From SIG565 sp045651765 (GTDB taxonomy: Bacteria > Bacillota > Clostridia > Oscillospirales > Acutalibacteraceae): a stretch of 64,000 nucleotides of DNA. Below, piece by piece: positions 9,149-16,863 of this stretch. The stretch's first letter is position 1. Every line of letters begins with the position of its first letter. The position numbers were made by a program, and so were the translations under genes. Under the pieces are notes generated by a model. That model was not told where the DNA came from. It was given only the letters and a program-made list of their open reading frames with translations, and did no database searches. The stretch is from contig JAZRSY010000024.1 of assembly GCA_045651765.1 (NCBI GenBank), positions 1 to 64,000 on the forward strand, written 5' to 3'.

Positions 9149-9874
9149 ATGCAGTTCTTTTCAGCTACCGACATAGGAACTTCTCGTCAAACCAACCAGG
9201 ACGCCTATTTTAATGCGGTTTTAAGCCCTAATGCTGTTCTATGCATTGTGTGCGATGGTATGGGCGGCGCTAATGCAGGCAATATTGCCAGCCAAACTGC
9301 AGTTAATATTATTTCGGATTATATTAAACGCTCGTTTATGCCCGATATGAAACCAAACTCTGTTAAAAATATGATTTTGAGTGCGGTTGATTCGGCTAAT
9401 ACCGAAATTTTACACCTTGCAAAAAATAATCCTAATTATGAGGGAATGGGTACAACGGCCGTAGTAGCCTTGGTGGTTTCTGATAAAGCATATATAGCCC
9501 ATGTGGGTGACAGTCGTGCTTATTTAATTAATGATGACGCAATTTCTCAAATTACCAACGACCATTCAATGATACAATCGTTAATTGAAAATGGCCACCT
9601 AACCCCCGAAGAAGCAAGGTTCCACCCAAAACGTAATATTATTACAAGGGCTATTGGAATTAAAGATACAATATCCACAGATTTTATTGATATTGATTTA
9701 AACAACGGAATTTTATTGCTTTGCACCGATGGTGTTTCTAATGTATTAACCCCACAAAATATTTTGGAGTTTGTTAATAATACACAACTATCTGAGGTGC
9801 CTGAAGAAATAATTAAATTTGCTAATAATTCTAACAGCGGCGACAACGTAACCGTTACAGTAGTTAGTAAATAA
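9149..9874 (+). CDS. prpC: PP2C-type Ser/Thr protein phosphatase (PrpC/Stp)
   Basis: The 241-residue metal-dependent phosphatase has the PPM signatures: DIGTSRQTNQDA, CDGMGGANAG with metal-binding Asp, HVGDSRAY, and the terminal SGDNVTV. It should dephosphorylate the targets of, and the kinase itself encoded by, the next gene; the pair is paired in nearly all Firmicutes. No membrane segment is present, so it is cytosolic. The gene follows rlmN without a gap. Confidence 0.95.
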   Translation: MQFFSATDIGTSRQTNQDAYFNAVLSPNAVLCIVCDGMGGANAGNIASQTAVNIISDYIKRSFMPDMKPNSVKNMILSAVDSANTEILHLAKNNPNYEGMGTTAVVALVVSDKAYIAHVGDSRAYLINDDAISQITNDHSMIQSLIENGHLTPEEARFHPKRNIITRAIGIKDTISTDFIDIDLNNGILLLCTDGVSNVLTPQNILEFVNNTQLSEVPEEIIKFANNSNSGDNVTVTVVSK

Positions 9875-9916
9875 CAGCAATTGTTTTATAACAATAGAAA
9901 TGGATTGGTGTTTATT

Positions 9917-11869
9917 ATGAATAAATTTATAGGAAAAAGATTAGACGGCCGTTATGAAATTCACGAAATATTAGGCGTTGGTGGAATGGCGGTTGTTTAT
10001 AAGGCCTACGACAACCTTGAAAACCGCACAGTTGCCATAAAAATATTACGCGAAGAATATGCAAAAAACGAAGAGTTTTTACGCAGGTTTAAAAACGAAT
10101 CCAAGGCAATATCTCTTTTATCTCACGCCAATATTGTAAAAATTCACGATGTTAATTTTGGCGATATTATTCAGTATATTGTTATGGAATATATTGATGG
10201 TATTACATTAAAAGAATATATTGAAAGGGAAGGCTGCCTTTCTTGGAAGGATGCAGTACATTTTACTCTGCAAATTTTACGCGGAATACAACACGCCCAC
10301 GACCGTGGTATTGTTCACCGTGATATTAAACCGCAAAATATAATGGTATTGCCCGATAATACCATTAAGGTTACCGATTTTGGTATTGCACGCTTTGCCA
10401 GAAGTGAGCAAAAAACCATTACCGATAAAGCAATCGGTTCGGTTCACTATATTAGCCCCGAGCAAGCACGCGGCCAAATTACCGACGAAAAATCTGATAT
10501 TTATTCAATCGGCGTTATGATGTACGAAATGCTTACCGGTCAGTTGCCGTTCCAAGCAGAAAGTGCAGTTTCGGTTGCTATAATGCAACTTCAGCGTGAG
10601 CCAAAACCATTAACCGAAATTAATGGTTCTATTCCGCAAGGGCTCGAGCAAATTGTTATTCATGCAATGCAAAAAGACACAATCAGCCGATATAAATCTT
10701 CGTCCGAAATGCTTTGCGACCTTGAAAAATTCAAAAAAGACCCATCTATTACATTTGAATATAATTATTTTGTGGACGATTCTCCCACAAAATTTATTAC
10801 CTCCGAAATAGATTTACCAAAGGAAGAATCTGAAGAAGAAAAAACACCAATAATACCAATTCTTGCAGGTGTTGCCGTAACATTTGTAATTGCTATTATT
10901 GCTTTGGCTATTTATTTTATTCCTAAACTAACCGGCTCTACAGGCTCGGAAATTAAGTGCCCGCAGTTTATCGGCTCATCTTACGAAGAGGTTGCCGCTA
11001 ATGCAGAATACAATGCGAATTTTGTTATTAATTATAAGTGGGAAAATAATTCCGAATACCCCACAGGTGTAATTTACCAGCAATCACAACCGGCCGACCG
11101 CAACCTTAAAAAAGGTGCAACATTAACACTTTGGGCAAGTATGGGTCCAAAAACGGTTGAAATTTCTAATGTTGCTAATTGCACCGAAACCTATGCCGTA
11201 AATAAACTTAATGTTGATGGTTTTAAGGTTAAAATTGCAAGAATTGCCGATGAAAATGTTGAAAAAGATTTGGTTGTTAAAACCGAACCTGCCATTGGCT
11301 CAAAAATTGCCGAAGGCTCTGAGGTTACTATATTCATTAGCGATGGACCACCAACCATTTATGTTAATGTGCCCAACATTGCAGGCCTTGGCCTTGATTT
11401 AGAGGCTGCTAAACAAACAATTGTGCAATACGGCTTCACTGTTGGTGAAATTACTCAGGTGGACAATGCCGATAAACCCAAGGGTAAGGTTGTTTCACAA
11501 GACCCAGACCCTTCAAAAGTTAAACAAGCCGGTAAAGGCACTGCTATAAATATTGGAGTGGCTTCGGGAATTTATAAAAAAGATTTCACTGTTACAATCC
11601 CTGAAGGTTCAACTTCTGTTTCCCTTTGGATAAACGGTGCACAGGTTGCAGAATCTAATGTGGATAACACCGCAAAGAGTTTTACCTTTAAAGAGATTTC
11701 TCAAACAATTAGCGATATTAATGCTAATTCTAAGGTTGGCGCAGTAGTAAAAATTAAAAACAGTGCTAACTCCGAATATATTAATTTCTCAGATATAACA
11801 CTTGATTTTAAAACCGGCAAGGTTACCGTTGTTAGAACCAACACAATAACCGTACCCGAAAGTAACTAA
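9917..11869 (+). CDS. prkC: PASTA-domain Ser/Thr protein kinase (PrkC/Stk1)
   Basis: The 650-residue kinase has a cytoplasmic Hanks kinase domain (about 11-270) with GVGGMAVVYKA, catalytic K42, HRDIKPQN (D136) and DFG (D154), and an activation loop rich in Thr. One transmembrane helix (312-335) leads to three extracellular PASTA repeats (about 345-410, 411-477, 480-549) that bind muropeptides, and a roughly 100-residue C-terminal tail of unknown fold. In Bacillus the family controls germination and cell-wall growth. I place the start at ATG 9917, since the kinase domain begins there; an upstream in-frame TTG adds 12 unlikely residues. Confidence 0.95.
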   Translation: MNKFIGKRLDGRYEIHEILGVGGMAVVYKAYDNLENRTVAIKILREEYAKNEEFLRRFKNESKAISLLSHANIVKIHDVNFGDIIQYIVMEYIDGITLKEYIEREGCLSWKDAVHFTLQILRGIQHAHDRGIVHRDIKPQNIMVLPDNTIKVTDFGIARFARSEQKTITDKAIGSVHYISPEQARGQITDEKSDIYSIGVMMYEMLTGQLPFQAESAVSVAIMQLQREPKPLTEINGSIPQGLEQIVIHAMQKDTISRYKSSSEMLCDLEKFKKDPSITFEYNYFVDDSPTKFITSEIDLPKEESEEEKTPIIPILAGVAVTFVIAIIALAIYFIPKLTGSTGSEIKCPQFIGSSYEEVAANAEYNANFVINYKWENNSEYPTGVIYQQSQPADRNLKKGATLTLWASMGPKTVEISNVANCTETYAVNKLNVDGFKVKIARIADENVEKDLVVKTEPAIGSKIAEGSEVTIFISDGPPTIYVNVPNIAGLGLDLEAAKQTIVQYGFTVGEITQVDNADKPKGKVVSQDPDPSKVKQAGKGTAINIGVASGIYKKDFTVTIPEGSTSVSLWINGAQVAESNVDNTAKSFTFKEISQTISDINANSKVGAVVKIKNSANSEYINFSDITLDFKTGKVTVVRTNTITVPESN

Positions 11870-12771
11870 TGTTAATGGAAAATATAAAATTGGAAAGCGG
11901 AATAATTATTAAAATGCTGTCGGGGTTTTACTATGTAAAAACCCCGAGTGGTGTTATTACCTGCAAGGCCAGGGGAGTTATGCGTAAAGATAAAACAACA
12001 CCCTTGGTTGGCGATTACGCCGAGGTTGCTGTTAATGAAGATAATACAGGTACTGTTTTAAAAATTCTAAACCGCAAAAATTTCCTTACAAGACCACCCG
12101 TTGCAAATGTTGATAAATTGTTCATTGTTTCTTCATTTGCCACTCCAAAACCTAATTTTTATATTATCGATACTTTAATTGCGATTTGCGAATTTAAAGG
12201 TATTGAGCCCGTTTTAGTATTTAATAAATCCGATTTAGGCGATTTTTCTGACTATATAACCTGTTATGAAAAGGTAGGTTATAAAGTAATTGTTACATCG
12301 GTTAAAAATGAAGTTGGGCTTGATAAGTTAACCGATGAATTTAAAAATTCGGTTTCGGTTTTAACGGGTAATTCAGGTGTTGGTAAATCAAGCATTTTAA
12401 ATGCCTTTATTGATGACTCAATTAAAACGGGTGAGGTTAGCCAAAAATTAGGTCGTGGCAGACACACAACACGCCACACCCAATTTTACACCCTTAAATG
12501 CGGAGGCTATGTTGCCGATACACCCGGTTTTTCTTCAATTGAGCTTGAAAAAAATGACTATTCATTTAAAGAAAATTTAGCAGATTTCTTTATAGATTTT
12601 AGTGAGTTTTCAAACAATTGTAAGTTTACAGGCTGCTCTCATACCGGCGAAAAAGGTTGTGCGGTGTGTGAAGCCGTTAATAATGGCTCAATTAGCAATA
12701 CAAGGCTCGAAAGTTATAAATTACTCTTTAACGAACTAAAAGACCTAAAAAAATGGCAAATTTCAAAATAA
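11869..12771 (+). CDS. rsgA: Ribosome small-subunit biogenesis GTPase RsgA
   Basis: This 300-residue circularly permuted GTPase acts late in 30S assembly. An N-terminal OB-fold is followed by NKSD (119-122, G4), then GNSGVGKS (167-174, G1), DTPGFS (217-222, G3) and a C-terminal zinc knuckle C251-C256-H258-C264. The ATG overlaps the prkC stop (CTAATG). It is a known phosphorylation target of PrkC in other Firmicutes, which fits the gene order. Bacillus has rpe and thiN next; here two tiny genes follow. Confidence 0.95.
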   Translation: MLMENIKLESGIIIKMLSGFYYVKTPSGVITCKARGVMRKDKTTPLVGDYAEVAVNEDNTGTVLKILNRKNFLTRPPVANVDKLFIVSSFATPKPNFYIIDTLIAICEFKGIEPVLVFNKSDLGDFSDYITCYEKVGYKVIVTSVKNEVGLDKLTDEFKNSVSVLTGNSGVGKSSILNAFIDDSIKTGEVSQKLGRGRHTTRHTQFYTLKCGGYVADTPGFSSIELEKNDYSFKENLADFFIDFSEFSNNCKFTGCSHTGEKGCAVCEAVNNGSISNTRLESYKLLFNELKDLKKWQISK

Positions 12772-12853
12772 AATAGCCTTTTTGTAACAATAAACCCATT
12801 TTAAAATATACTGTTAATAGCCTATTTAGGTGTTTTAAAAACGGGGGTGCCAT

Positions 12854-13009
12854 ATGCGCAGAAGAGGTTGTTTTAATAAACGCAAATATGCTTGGCTGGT
12901 AGCGTTTGGAGTTGGACTATTGGTAGCCTGCTTTTGCCCGCCAAAACTGCTTGTTGTAATTTTGGCCGCCGCCGTTATAGTGCTTGGCATAACAAACACT
13001 AAATGTTAA
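12854..13009 (+). CDS. 51-residue conserved-looking membrane peptide
   Basis: ATG at 12854 follows GGGGGTG and opens a 51-residue frame: a basic N-terminus (MRRRGCFNKRKYAW) and then hydrophobic stretches interrupted by CFCPPK, ending in TNTKC. It contains four cysteines. The strong ribosome-binding site, the position between rsgA and spoVM, and the 13-bp gap to spoVM suggest a real gene co-transcribed with spoVM. I do not recognise a named family; a role in sporulation would be guilt by association. Confidence 0.6.
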   Translation: MRRRGCFNKRKYAWLVAFGVGLLVACFCPPKLLVVILAAAVIVLGITNTKC

Positions 13010-13022
13010 TGGGGGTTGTTTT

Positions 13023-13109
13023 ATGAAGGTAGTTGTTTTTAAAAGCCCAAAAATTTTAGGCGGAGTTTTACGGCTTATTTTTGGAATTAAAAAAGAGAAT
13101 ATAAATTAA
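13023..13109 (+). CDS. spoVM: Stage V sporulation protein M
   Basis: A 28-residue frame (MKVVVFKSPKILGGVLRLIF, then GIKKENIN) starts at ATG behind GGGGG. It matches the SpoVM amphipathic helix pattern: K7, P9, K10, L12, G13, G14 and a basic residue at 17 are conserved with the 26-residue Bacillus peptide. SpoVM recognises convex membrane curvature on the forespore and anchors the SpoIVA coat base. Its position after the prkC-rsgA genes is also the Bacillus position. It is too short for most gene callers. Confidence 0.85.
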   Translation: MKVVVFKSPKILGGVLRLIFGIKKENIN

Positions 13110-13140
13110 AAAACAGACCGATTTAAATCGGTCTGTTTTT
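13110..13140 (+). terminator. Terminator after spoVM
   Basis: AAACAGACCGATTT pairs with AAATCGGTCTGTTT, then a T run, starting at the spoVM stop codon. It closes the 12-kb yicC-to-spoVM block. Confidence 0.88.
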
Positions 13141-13147
13141 ATATATG

Positions 13148-13221
13148 AAAATAATAAAAGCACCATAGCAAAAAGCTATAGTGCCTTTATTGGTCCGAGT
13201 GACTAGAGTCGAACTAGCGGC
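13148..13221. repeat. 74-bp direct repeat, copy A (tRNA-Pro 3' half plus terminator)
   Basis: Identical over 74 bp to 13358-13431, offset by 210 bp. It contains the T-arm, the 3' acceptor strand with CCA, and the terminator of tRNA-Pro. Divergence starts abruptly at both ends. Confidence 0.95.
13150..13190 (-). terminator. Terminator, copy A
   Basis: On the minus strand GCACTATAGC pairs with GCTATGGTGC (one U-G wobble) around a TTTTT loop and runs into TTTTATTATTTT. It is identical to the tRNA-Pro terminator at 13360-13400. Confidence 0.75.
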
Positions 13222-13298
13222 TACCACTTGCGGTACCCCAAATTTATTAAGGCTTTTAAAGCCTATAAATTTTGACCGCTGCGCCATTTCACACTCGC
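13191..13298 (-). pseudogene. tRNA-like chimera ending in the tRNA-Pro 3' half
   Basis: Read on the minus strand, the 3' part is the exact T-arm, acceptor strand and CCA of tRNA-Pro. The 5' strand GCGAGTG pairs with CACTCGG at six of seven positions. Between them lies non-tRNA-Pro sequence: a segment resembling a D-arm (TGGCGCAGCGGT), a long hairpin at 13240-13272 whose loop could be read as anticodon TAA, and a short TACC/GGTA hairpin. At about 108 nt it is too long for a normal class I or II tRNA. I treat it as a degenerate or rearranged copy rather than a working tRNA. Confidence 0.45.
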
Positions 13299-13357
13299 TG
13301 CATCTCACACTGTGAGCGCTCGTGCTCAATGCCTGAACGGGTTCAAGAGGCCTACAA

Positions 13358-13431
13358 AAAATAATAAAAGCACCATAGCAAAAAGCTATAGTGCCTTTAT
13401 TGGTCCGAGTGACTAGAGTCGAACTAGCGGC
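13358..13431. repeat. 74-bp direct repeat, copy B (within tRNA-Pro)
   Basis: Second copy of 13148-13221, here part of the intact tRNA-Pro and its terminator. A 14-bp sequence from the tRNA-Pro anticodon region (13429-13442) also occurs inverted at 13339-13352, so this copy sits between inverted arms. Confidence 0.95.
13360..13400 (-). terminator. Terminator of tRNA-Pro
   Basis: Directly follows the tRNA-Pro CCA on the minus strand. It has a 10-bp stem with TTTTT loop and a TTTTATTATTTT tail. Confidence 0.85.
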
Positions 13432-13478
13432 CTCTTGAACCCCATTCAAGCGCTCATACCAAACTGAGCTACACCCGG
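13401..13478 (-). tRNA. tRNA-Pro (anticodon GGG)
   Basis: Read on the minus strand, CCGGGTG pairs with CACTCGG (one G-U). The D-stem is GCTC/GAGC. The anticodon stem is CTTGA/TCAAG with loop ATGGGGT, giving GGG for CCC/CCT codons. The T-arm is GCTAG-TTCGACT-CTAGT, and CCA is encoded at 13401-13403. All arms are intact, unlike the neighbouring chimera. Confidence 0.9.
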
Positions 13479-13543
13479 TCAACGAATGCTATTATAACAC
13501 CAAAAACTTTAAAAATCAAGATAAATTTTTAAAAGTTTGATTT

Positions 13544-15010
13544 TTACTGTTTTTTGCTAACAAAAGAAAAATCTATAAAAGAATTAATCTTTCCAAATTT
13601 TACATTTTCGAGCCTATCAGTATAAGCAAATGCGCTGCCTGAATAGGCAAAAGGAACAGAATTTCCTTTAAGTAGGCCGTTTTTAAAATCTTGGTTGTTA
13701 TTAAATGTTGTATTAAAAAATGCCGCATATTTTGCTGTGTTTTTGTTGTTAATTTGTTTCGGATAAATTGTAATAGCATTTTGGTCGCTGCTAACCTTAA
13801 ATTTTGCTTCGCTTGTGGTTTTTAACGGGGCTATATTAATATATGCGCCAAGGTTCTGTTGCCAGTGCCCAGCAGTTTTTTTAATAACATCTATAATATT
13901 TCCATCGCCACAATAATATAAAGTGTTACCCGGTAGTTTCCCATCGGGCATAAGTGAAACAGCTTGTTTATATTTAGATTTTGCAAAATCTATTTTATAA
14001 AAATCAGAAGTTAGGTTAATATTAAAAAATTCGGGGAACAAATTGGTTGCGGGTGTTATACCAACGGGCAAATCGGTAAATTCGGGGTTGTGTGTAATTA
14101 AAGATGCAATTAAAGATTCTCGCAATTCATTATTATAACCGTTGCCAAAAGAAAGCACCCAAACAGTGTTAGGCTTTATAGCAGTGTTAAGTTTGTTGTT
14201 TTGGGCGGTAATAATTTCGTTATCGGGTATTTCTGCAATATCTAAACCTGATTTATTTAATAGTTCAAGGTTGGTTTTCTCAAAACTTTTTGAAATGAAA
14301 ACAGCAGCTACCCGTGCTTTGAAGTTACCACTATATAATTTATTTTTATAAAGTCGCATGGCAAAAGCATCGGTGTTCCATTTGGTAAGTTTAAATGAGC
14401 CGTTAGAAAGCACACATTCTGCCTCGAGCCCGTATTTGCCTTTGCAATTATTAAAAAATTCTTTATTGCAGGGCATGGCAACCGCTGTTGTAAGTGTCGA
14501 AAGAAAATCAGGGTCGTCGTATTCAAGTGTTATTTCAAGGGTTGTGTTATCTAACGCATTAATCCCTAAATTTTCAGAAGGTAATAAGCCTTCATATATC
14601 TTTTTGGCATTTTTTATTGCAAAAAGGCTGGTGGCATCGGGCGATTTTGTGGTGGGTGTTAGGGCCCTTTTAAAAGCAAAAACAAAATCGTGTGCCGAAA
14701 CGGGTTGTTCGTTACTCCAAAGGGCATTGTTTTTAATTTTAAAGGTATATGTATTGCCGTTTTTTTCGTAATTTTCGGCCACACCTAAAACAATGTTTCC
14801 GTTTTCGTCTTCTCGCATAAGGCCTTCAAAAATATTTTTAACAATTGTTAATTCGGCAACACTTTGTGCGGTTTGTGGGTCTACTGAAACCGGTTGGGTG
14901 TTAACACCGTAATATACAATGGCGGAATCAGAGTCCTTGCCGCAACCACTGTTTAACAATAAAGTGATTATAACAATAAATAAGGCAATTATTTTATAAT
15001 AAAGTTTCAT
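13544..15010 (-). CDS. Oligopeptide ABC transporter substrate-binding lipoprotein (OppA/SBP_bac_5)
   Basis: The 488-residue protein has a lipoprotein signal peptide with C23 in LNSGC. The mature part shows the family-5 pattern: NTQPVSVDPQTAQS, NIFEGLMREDENGNIVLGVAENYE and the SAHDFVFAFKRALTP region. It would bind peptides outside the membrane and deliver them to an Opp/Dpp permease. No permease or ATPase gene lies nearby, so it is an orphan receptor or uses a transporter encoded elsewhere. AGGAG precedes the ATG, and a good promoter lies at 15038-15066. Confidence 0.88.
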   Translation of the reverse strand: MKLYYKIIALFIVIITLLLNSGCGKDSDSAIVYYGVNTQPVSVDPQTAQSVAELTIVKNIFEGLMREDENGNIVLGVAENYEKNGNTYTFKIKNNALWSNEQPVSAHDFVFAFKRALTPTTKSPDATSLFAIKNAKKIYEGLLPSENLGINALDNTTLEITLEYDDPDFLSTLTTAVAMPCNKEFFNNCKGKYGLEAECVLSNGSFKLTKWNTDAFAMRLYKNKLYSGNFKARVAAVFISKSFEKTNLELLNKSGLDIAEIPDNEIITAQNNKLNTAIKPNTVWVLSFGNGYNNELRESLIASLITHNPEFTDLPVGITPATNLFPEFFNINLTSDFYKIDFAKSKYKQAVSLMPDGKLPGNTLYYCGDGNIIDVIKKTAGHWQQNLGAYINIAPLKTTSEAKFKVSSDQNAITIYPKQINNKNTAKYAAFFNTTFNNNQDFKNGLLKGNSVPFAYSGSAFAYTDRLENVKFGKINSFIDFSFVSKKQ

Positions 15011-15037
15011 TGTTTTCTCCTAAAAGTTTATGTTTAA

Positions 15038-15066
15038 ATTATATAATAAAAAAAATAATATTTCAA
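15038..15066 (-). promoter_or_regulatory. Sigma-A promoter of the peptide-binding lipoprotein
   Basis: On the minus strand TTGAAA (15066-15061) and TATAAT (15043-15038) are 17 bp apart, about 30 bp before the start codon. Confidence 0.75.
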
Positions 15067-15092
15067 GGTAAATTTAGTGTAAAGAAAAATAC

Positions 15093-15121
15093 TTGACAGC
15101 AGGCGGTTTAGGTGTTATAAT
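15093..15121 (+). promoter_or_regulatory. Consensus sigma-A promoter of ylxM-ffh
   Basis: TTGACA (15093-15098) and TATAAT (15116-15121) are separated by 17 bp, a perfect match. It is divergent from the lipoprotein promoter. Confidence 0.9.
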
Positions 15122-15128
15122 GACGGTT

Positions 15129-15147
15129 GTAAAGTTAATTACTTTAC
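15129..15147. promoter_or_regulatory. Inverted repeat at the ylxM transcription start
   Basis: GTAAAGT and ACTTTAC flank a 5-bp spacer (TAATT), immediately after the -10 box and before the ribosome-binding site. It could be an operator or a 5' mRNA hairpin. No T run follows, so it is not a terminator. Confidence 0.4.
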
Positions 15148-15162
15148 GAAAGAGGTGTTATT

Positions 15163-15462
15163 TTGAAGAATTTCTATATAACTCTGCTTTTTGATTATTA
15201 CTCCGAAATATTGTCAGACAAACAAAGGGATATTTTTGATTCTTATTATAATGCCGACCTATCTCTTTCCGAAATAGCCGATAATTTAGGCATAACACGC
15301 CAAGGGGTAAGGGATTTTATTAAGCGCACAGAACAACAATTAATAGACCTGGAAGAAAAATTAGGTTATTGTAAAAAGTGCGAAGAATTAAAAGAATATT
15401 CAAAAAATAACAATATTAAGGCAATTGACGAAAAACTTAATAATCTTATTAACAACTTATAA
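15163..15462 (+). CDS. ylxM: YlxM/p13-like HTH protein (UPF0122)
   Basis: The 99-residue protein has a sigma-70 region-4-like helix-turn-helix: LSDKQRDIFDSYYNADLSLSEIADNLGITRQGVRDFIKRTEQQL. The YlxM family is encoded with ffh and was described as modulating the SRP GTPase cycle in streptococci. It starts with TTG behind AGAGGTG. It ends 12 bp before the ffh start and is the first gene of this transcription unit. Confidence 0.9.
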   Translation: MKNFYITLLFDYYSEILSDKQRDIFDSYYNADLSLSEIADNLGITRQGVRDFIKRTEQQLIDLEEKLGYCKKCEELKEYSKNNNIKAIDEKLNNLINNL

Positions 15463-15474
15463 GGGGTGAAGATT

Positions 15475-16818
15475 TTGGCATTTAATAATTTAAGCGATAA
15501 GCTGTCGGCCGTGTTTAAAAAATTGCGTTCGCGCGGTAAATTAACCGAATCCGATGTTAAATCGGCAATGCGTGAGGTGCGTTTAGCTTTATTGGAAGCC
15601 GATGTTAATTATAAAGTTGCCAAAGATTTTACCAATAACTTAACCGAAAAATGCATTGGCTCTAAGGTTTTAGAGAGCCTAACAGCACCCCAAATGGTTG
15701 TTAAATTAGTTCGTGATGAATTAACATTGCTTATGGGTGAAAGCCAAACAAGGCTTAAAACTGCATCTAAAATACCAACCGTTATAATGCTTTGCGGTTT
15801 ACAAGGCTCGGGTAAAACCACACACGCCGCTAAACTTGCAAAATTTTTAAAAACACAAGGCAACCGCCCAATGCTTGTTGGGTGTGATATTTACCGTCCT
15901 GCTGCTATTGAACAGTTAAAGGTTTTGGGTGAAACAATAAATGTTCCTGTGTTTGAAAAGGGAACACAAAGCCCCGAAAAAACCGCCCTACAGGCTATAA
16001 AGCACGCCCGCGATTACGGTAACGATTATGTTATTTTAGATACTGCAGGCCGTTTGCATATTGACACCGAGCTAATGGCCGAATTAACCACCATTACAAA
16101 AACAATAGAAGTAAACAATATACTATTGGTTGTTGATTCAATGGTCGGTCAAGATTCGGTAAATATTGCCAAAGCTTTTAATGAACAACTTGAAATTGAC
16201 GGTGTTATTTTAACTAAATTAGATGGCGACACAAGGGGCGGTGCAGCGCTCTCCATAAGGGCTGTAACCGGCAAGCCCATTATATTTACAGGTGTCGGCG
16301 AAAAGTTAGACGACCTTGATGAATTCCACCCGGACCGTATGGCTTCCCGCATTTTAGGTATGGGTGATGTGCTTTCCCTTATTGAAAAGGTTGAAAGTGA
16401 AATTGATGAAAAGGCCGCAGAACAAACTGCCAAACGTTTGCAAGAAAATAAATTTGATATGAACGATTTGCTTGAACAATTTAGGCAAATTAAAAAAATG
16501 GGCTCAATAAAAAGCATTATGTCTATGGTTCCGGGCATGGAAAAACAACTTAGAGATGTAGATATTGATGAACGCCAAATGCTTAGAATAGAGGCAATTA
16601 TTACCTCTATGACTAAAAAAGAAAGGCTTAAGCCCGATATTATAAATGCCTCACGCAAGAAAAGAATTTCGGCAGGCTCGGGCACTTCGGTAGAAGAGGT
16701 TAACAGGCTTTTAAGGCAGTATGAACAAATGAAAAAAATGATGAAACAATTTTCATCTAAAAAGGGTATGAAAAATTTAGGCAAAAGGTTTGGAATGCCC
16801 GGTGGATTTGGTTTTTAA
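15475..16818 (+). CDS. ffh: Signal recognition particle GTPase Ffh
   Basis: About 447 residues with an N-domain helix bundle, an SRP G domain (GLQGSGKTT G1, DTAGR G3, TKLDGDTRGG G4 region) and a Met-rich M domain ending in GKRFGMPGGFGF. It binds signal sequences and 4.5S/6S RNA and targets nascent chains to FtsY. TTG 15475 (MAFNNLSDKL) is chosen over GTG 15466, because GGGGTGA lies six bases upstream and MAF is the family's usual start. Confidence 0.97.
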   Translation: MAFNNLSDKLSAVFKKLRSRGKLTESDVKSAMREVRLALLEADVNYKVAKDFTNNLTEKCIGSKVLESLTAPQMVVKLVRDELTLLMGESQTRLKTASKIPTVIMLCGLQGSGKTTHAAKLAKFLKTQGNRPMLVGCDIYRPAAIEQLKVLGETINVPVFEKGTQSPEKTALQAIKHARDYGNDYVILDTAGRLHIDTELMAELTTITKTIEVNNILLVVDSMVGQDSVNIAKAFNEQLEIDGVILTKLDGDTRGGAALSIRAVTGKPIIFTGVGEKLDDLDEFHPDRMASRILGMGDVLSLIEKVESEIDEKAAEQTAKRLQENKFDMNDLLEQFRQIKKMGSIKSIMSMVPGMEKQLRDVDIDERQMLRIEAIITSMTKKERLKPDIINASRKKRISAGSGTSVEEVNRLLRQYEQMKKMMKQFSSKKGMKNLGKRFGMPGGFGF

Positions 16819-16863
16819 AAGATTTTTCTTTTTAAAATAAAAAATATTTGGAGGTGTATTTAA

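Noticed and set aside
13191..13298. A functional tRNA-Leu(TAA)
   Set aside because: A TAA anticodon loop can be drawn, but the total length, D-arm and variable region do not fit a class II tRNA, and the T-arm is copied from tRNA-Pro.
13123..13482. A 119-codon open frame over the tRNA-Pro region on the minus strand
   Set aside because: It runs through the intact tRNA-Pro, its terminator and the tRNA-like copy, and its internal peptide repeat is only the 74-bp duplication translated.
15038..15066. A sigma-E or sigma-G type promoter near sporulation genes (spoVM, spoIIR, ypeB)
   Set aside because: I looked upstream of each sporulation gene for sigma-F/E/G-like boxes and found none convincing enough to list; the boxes at these coordinates are ordinary sigma-A.
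16149..16784. 211-codon minus-strand frame antisense to ffh
   Set aside because: It mirrors the Ffh M-domain region, with Ser/Ile-rich shadow composition and no start signal.
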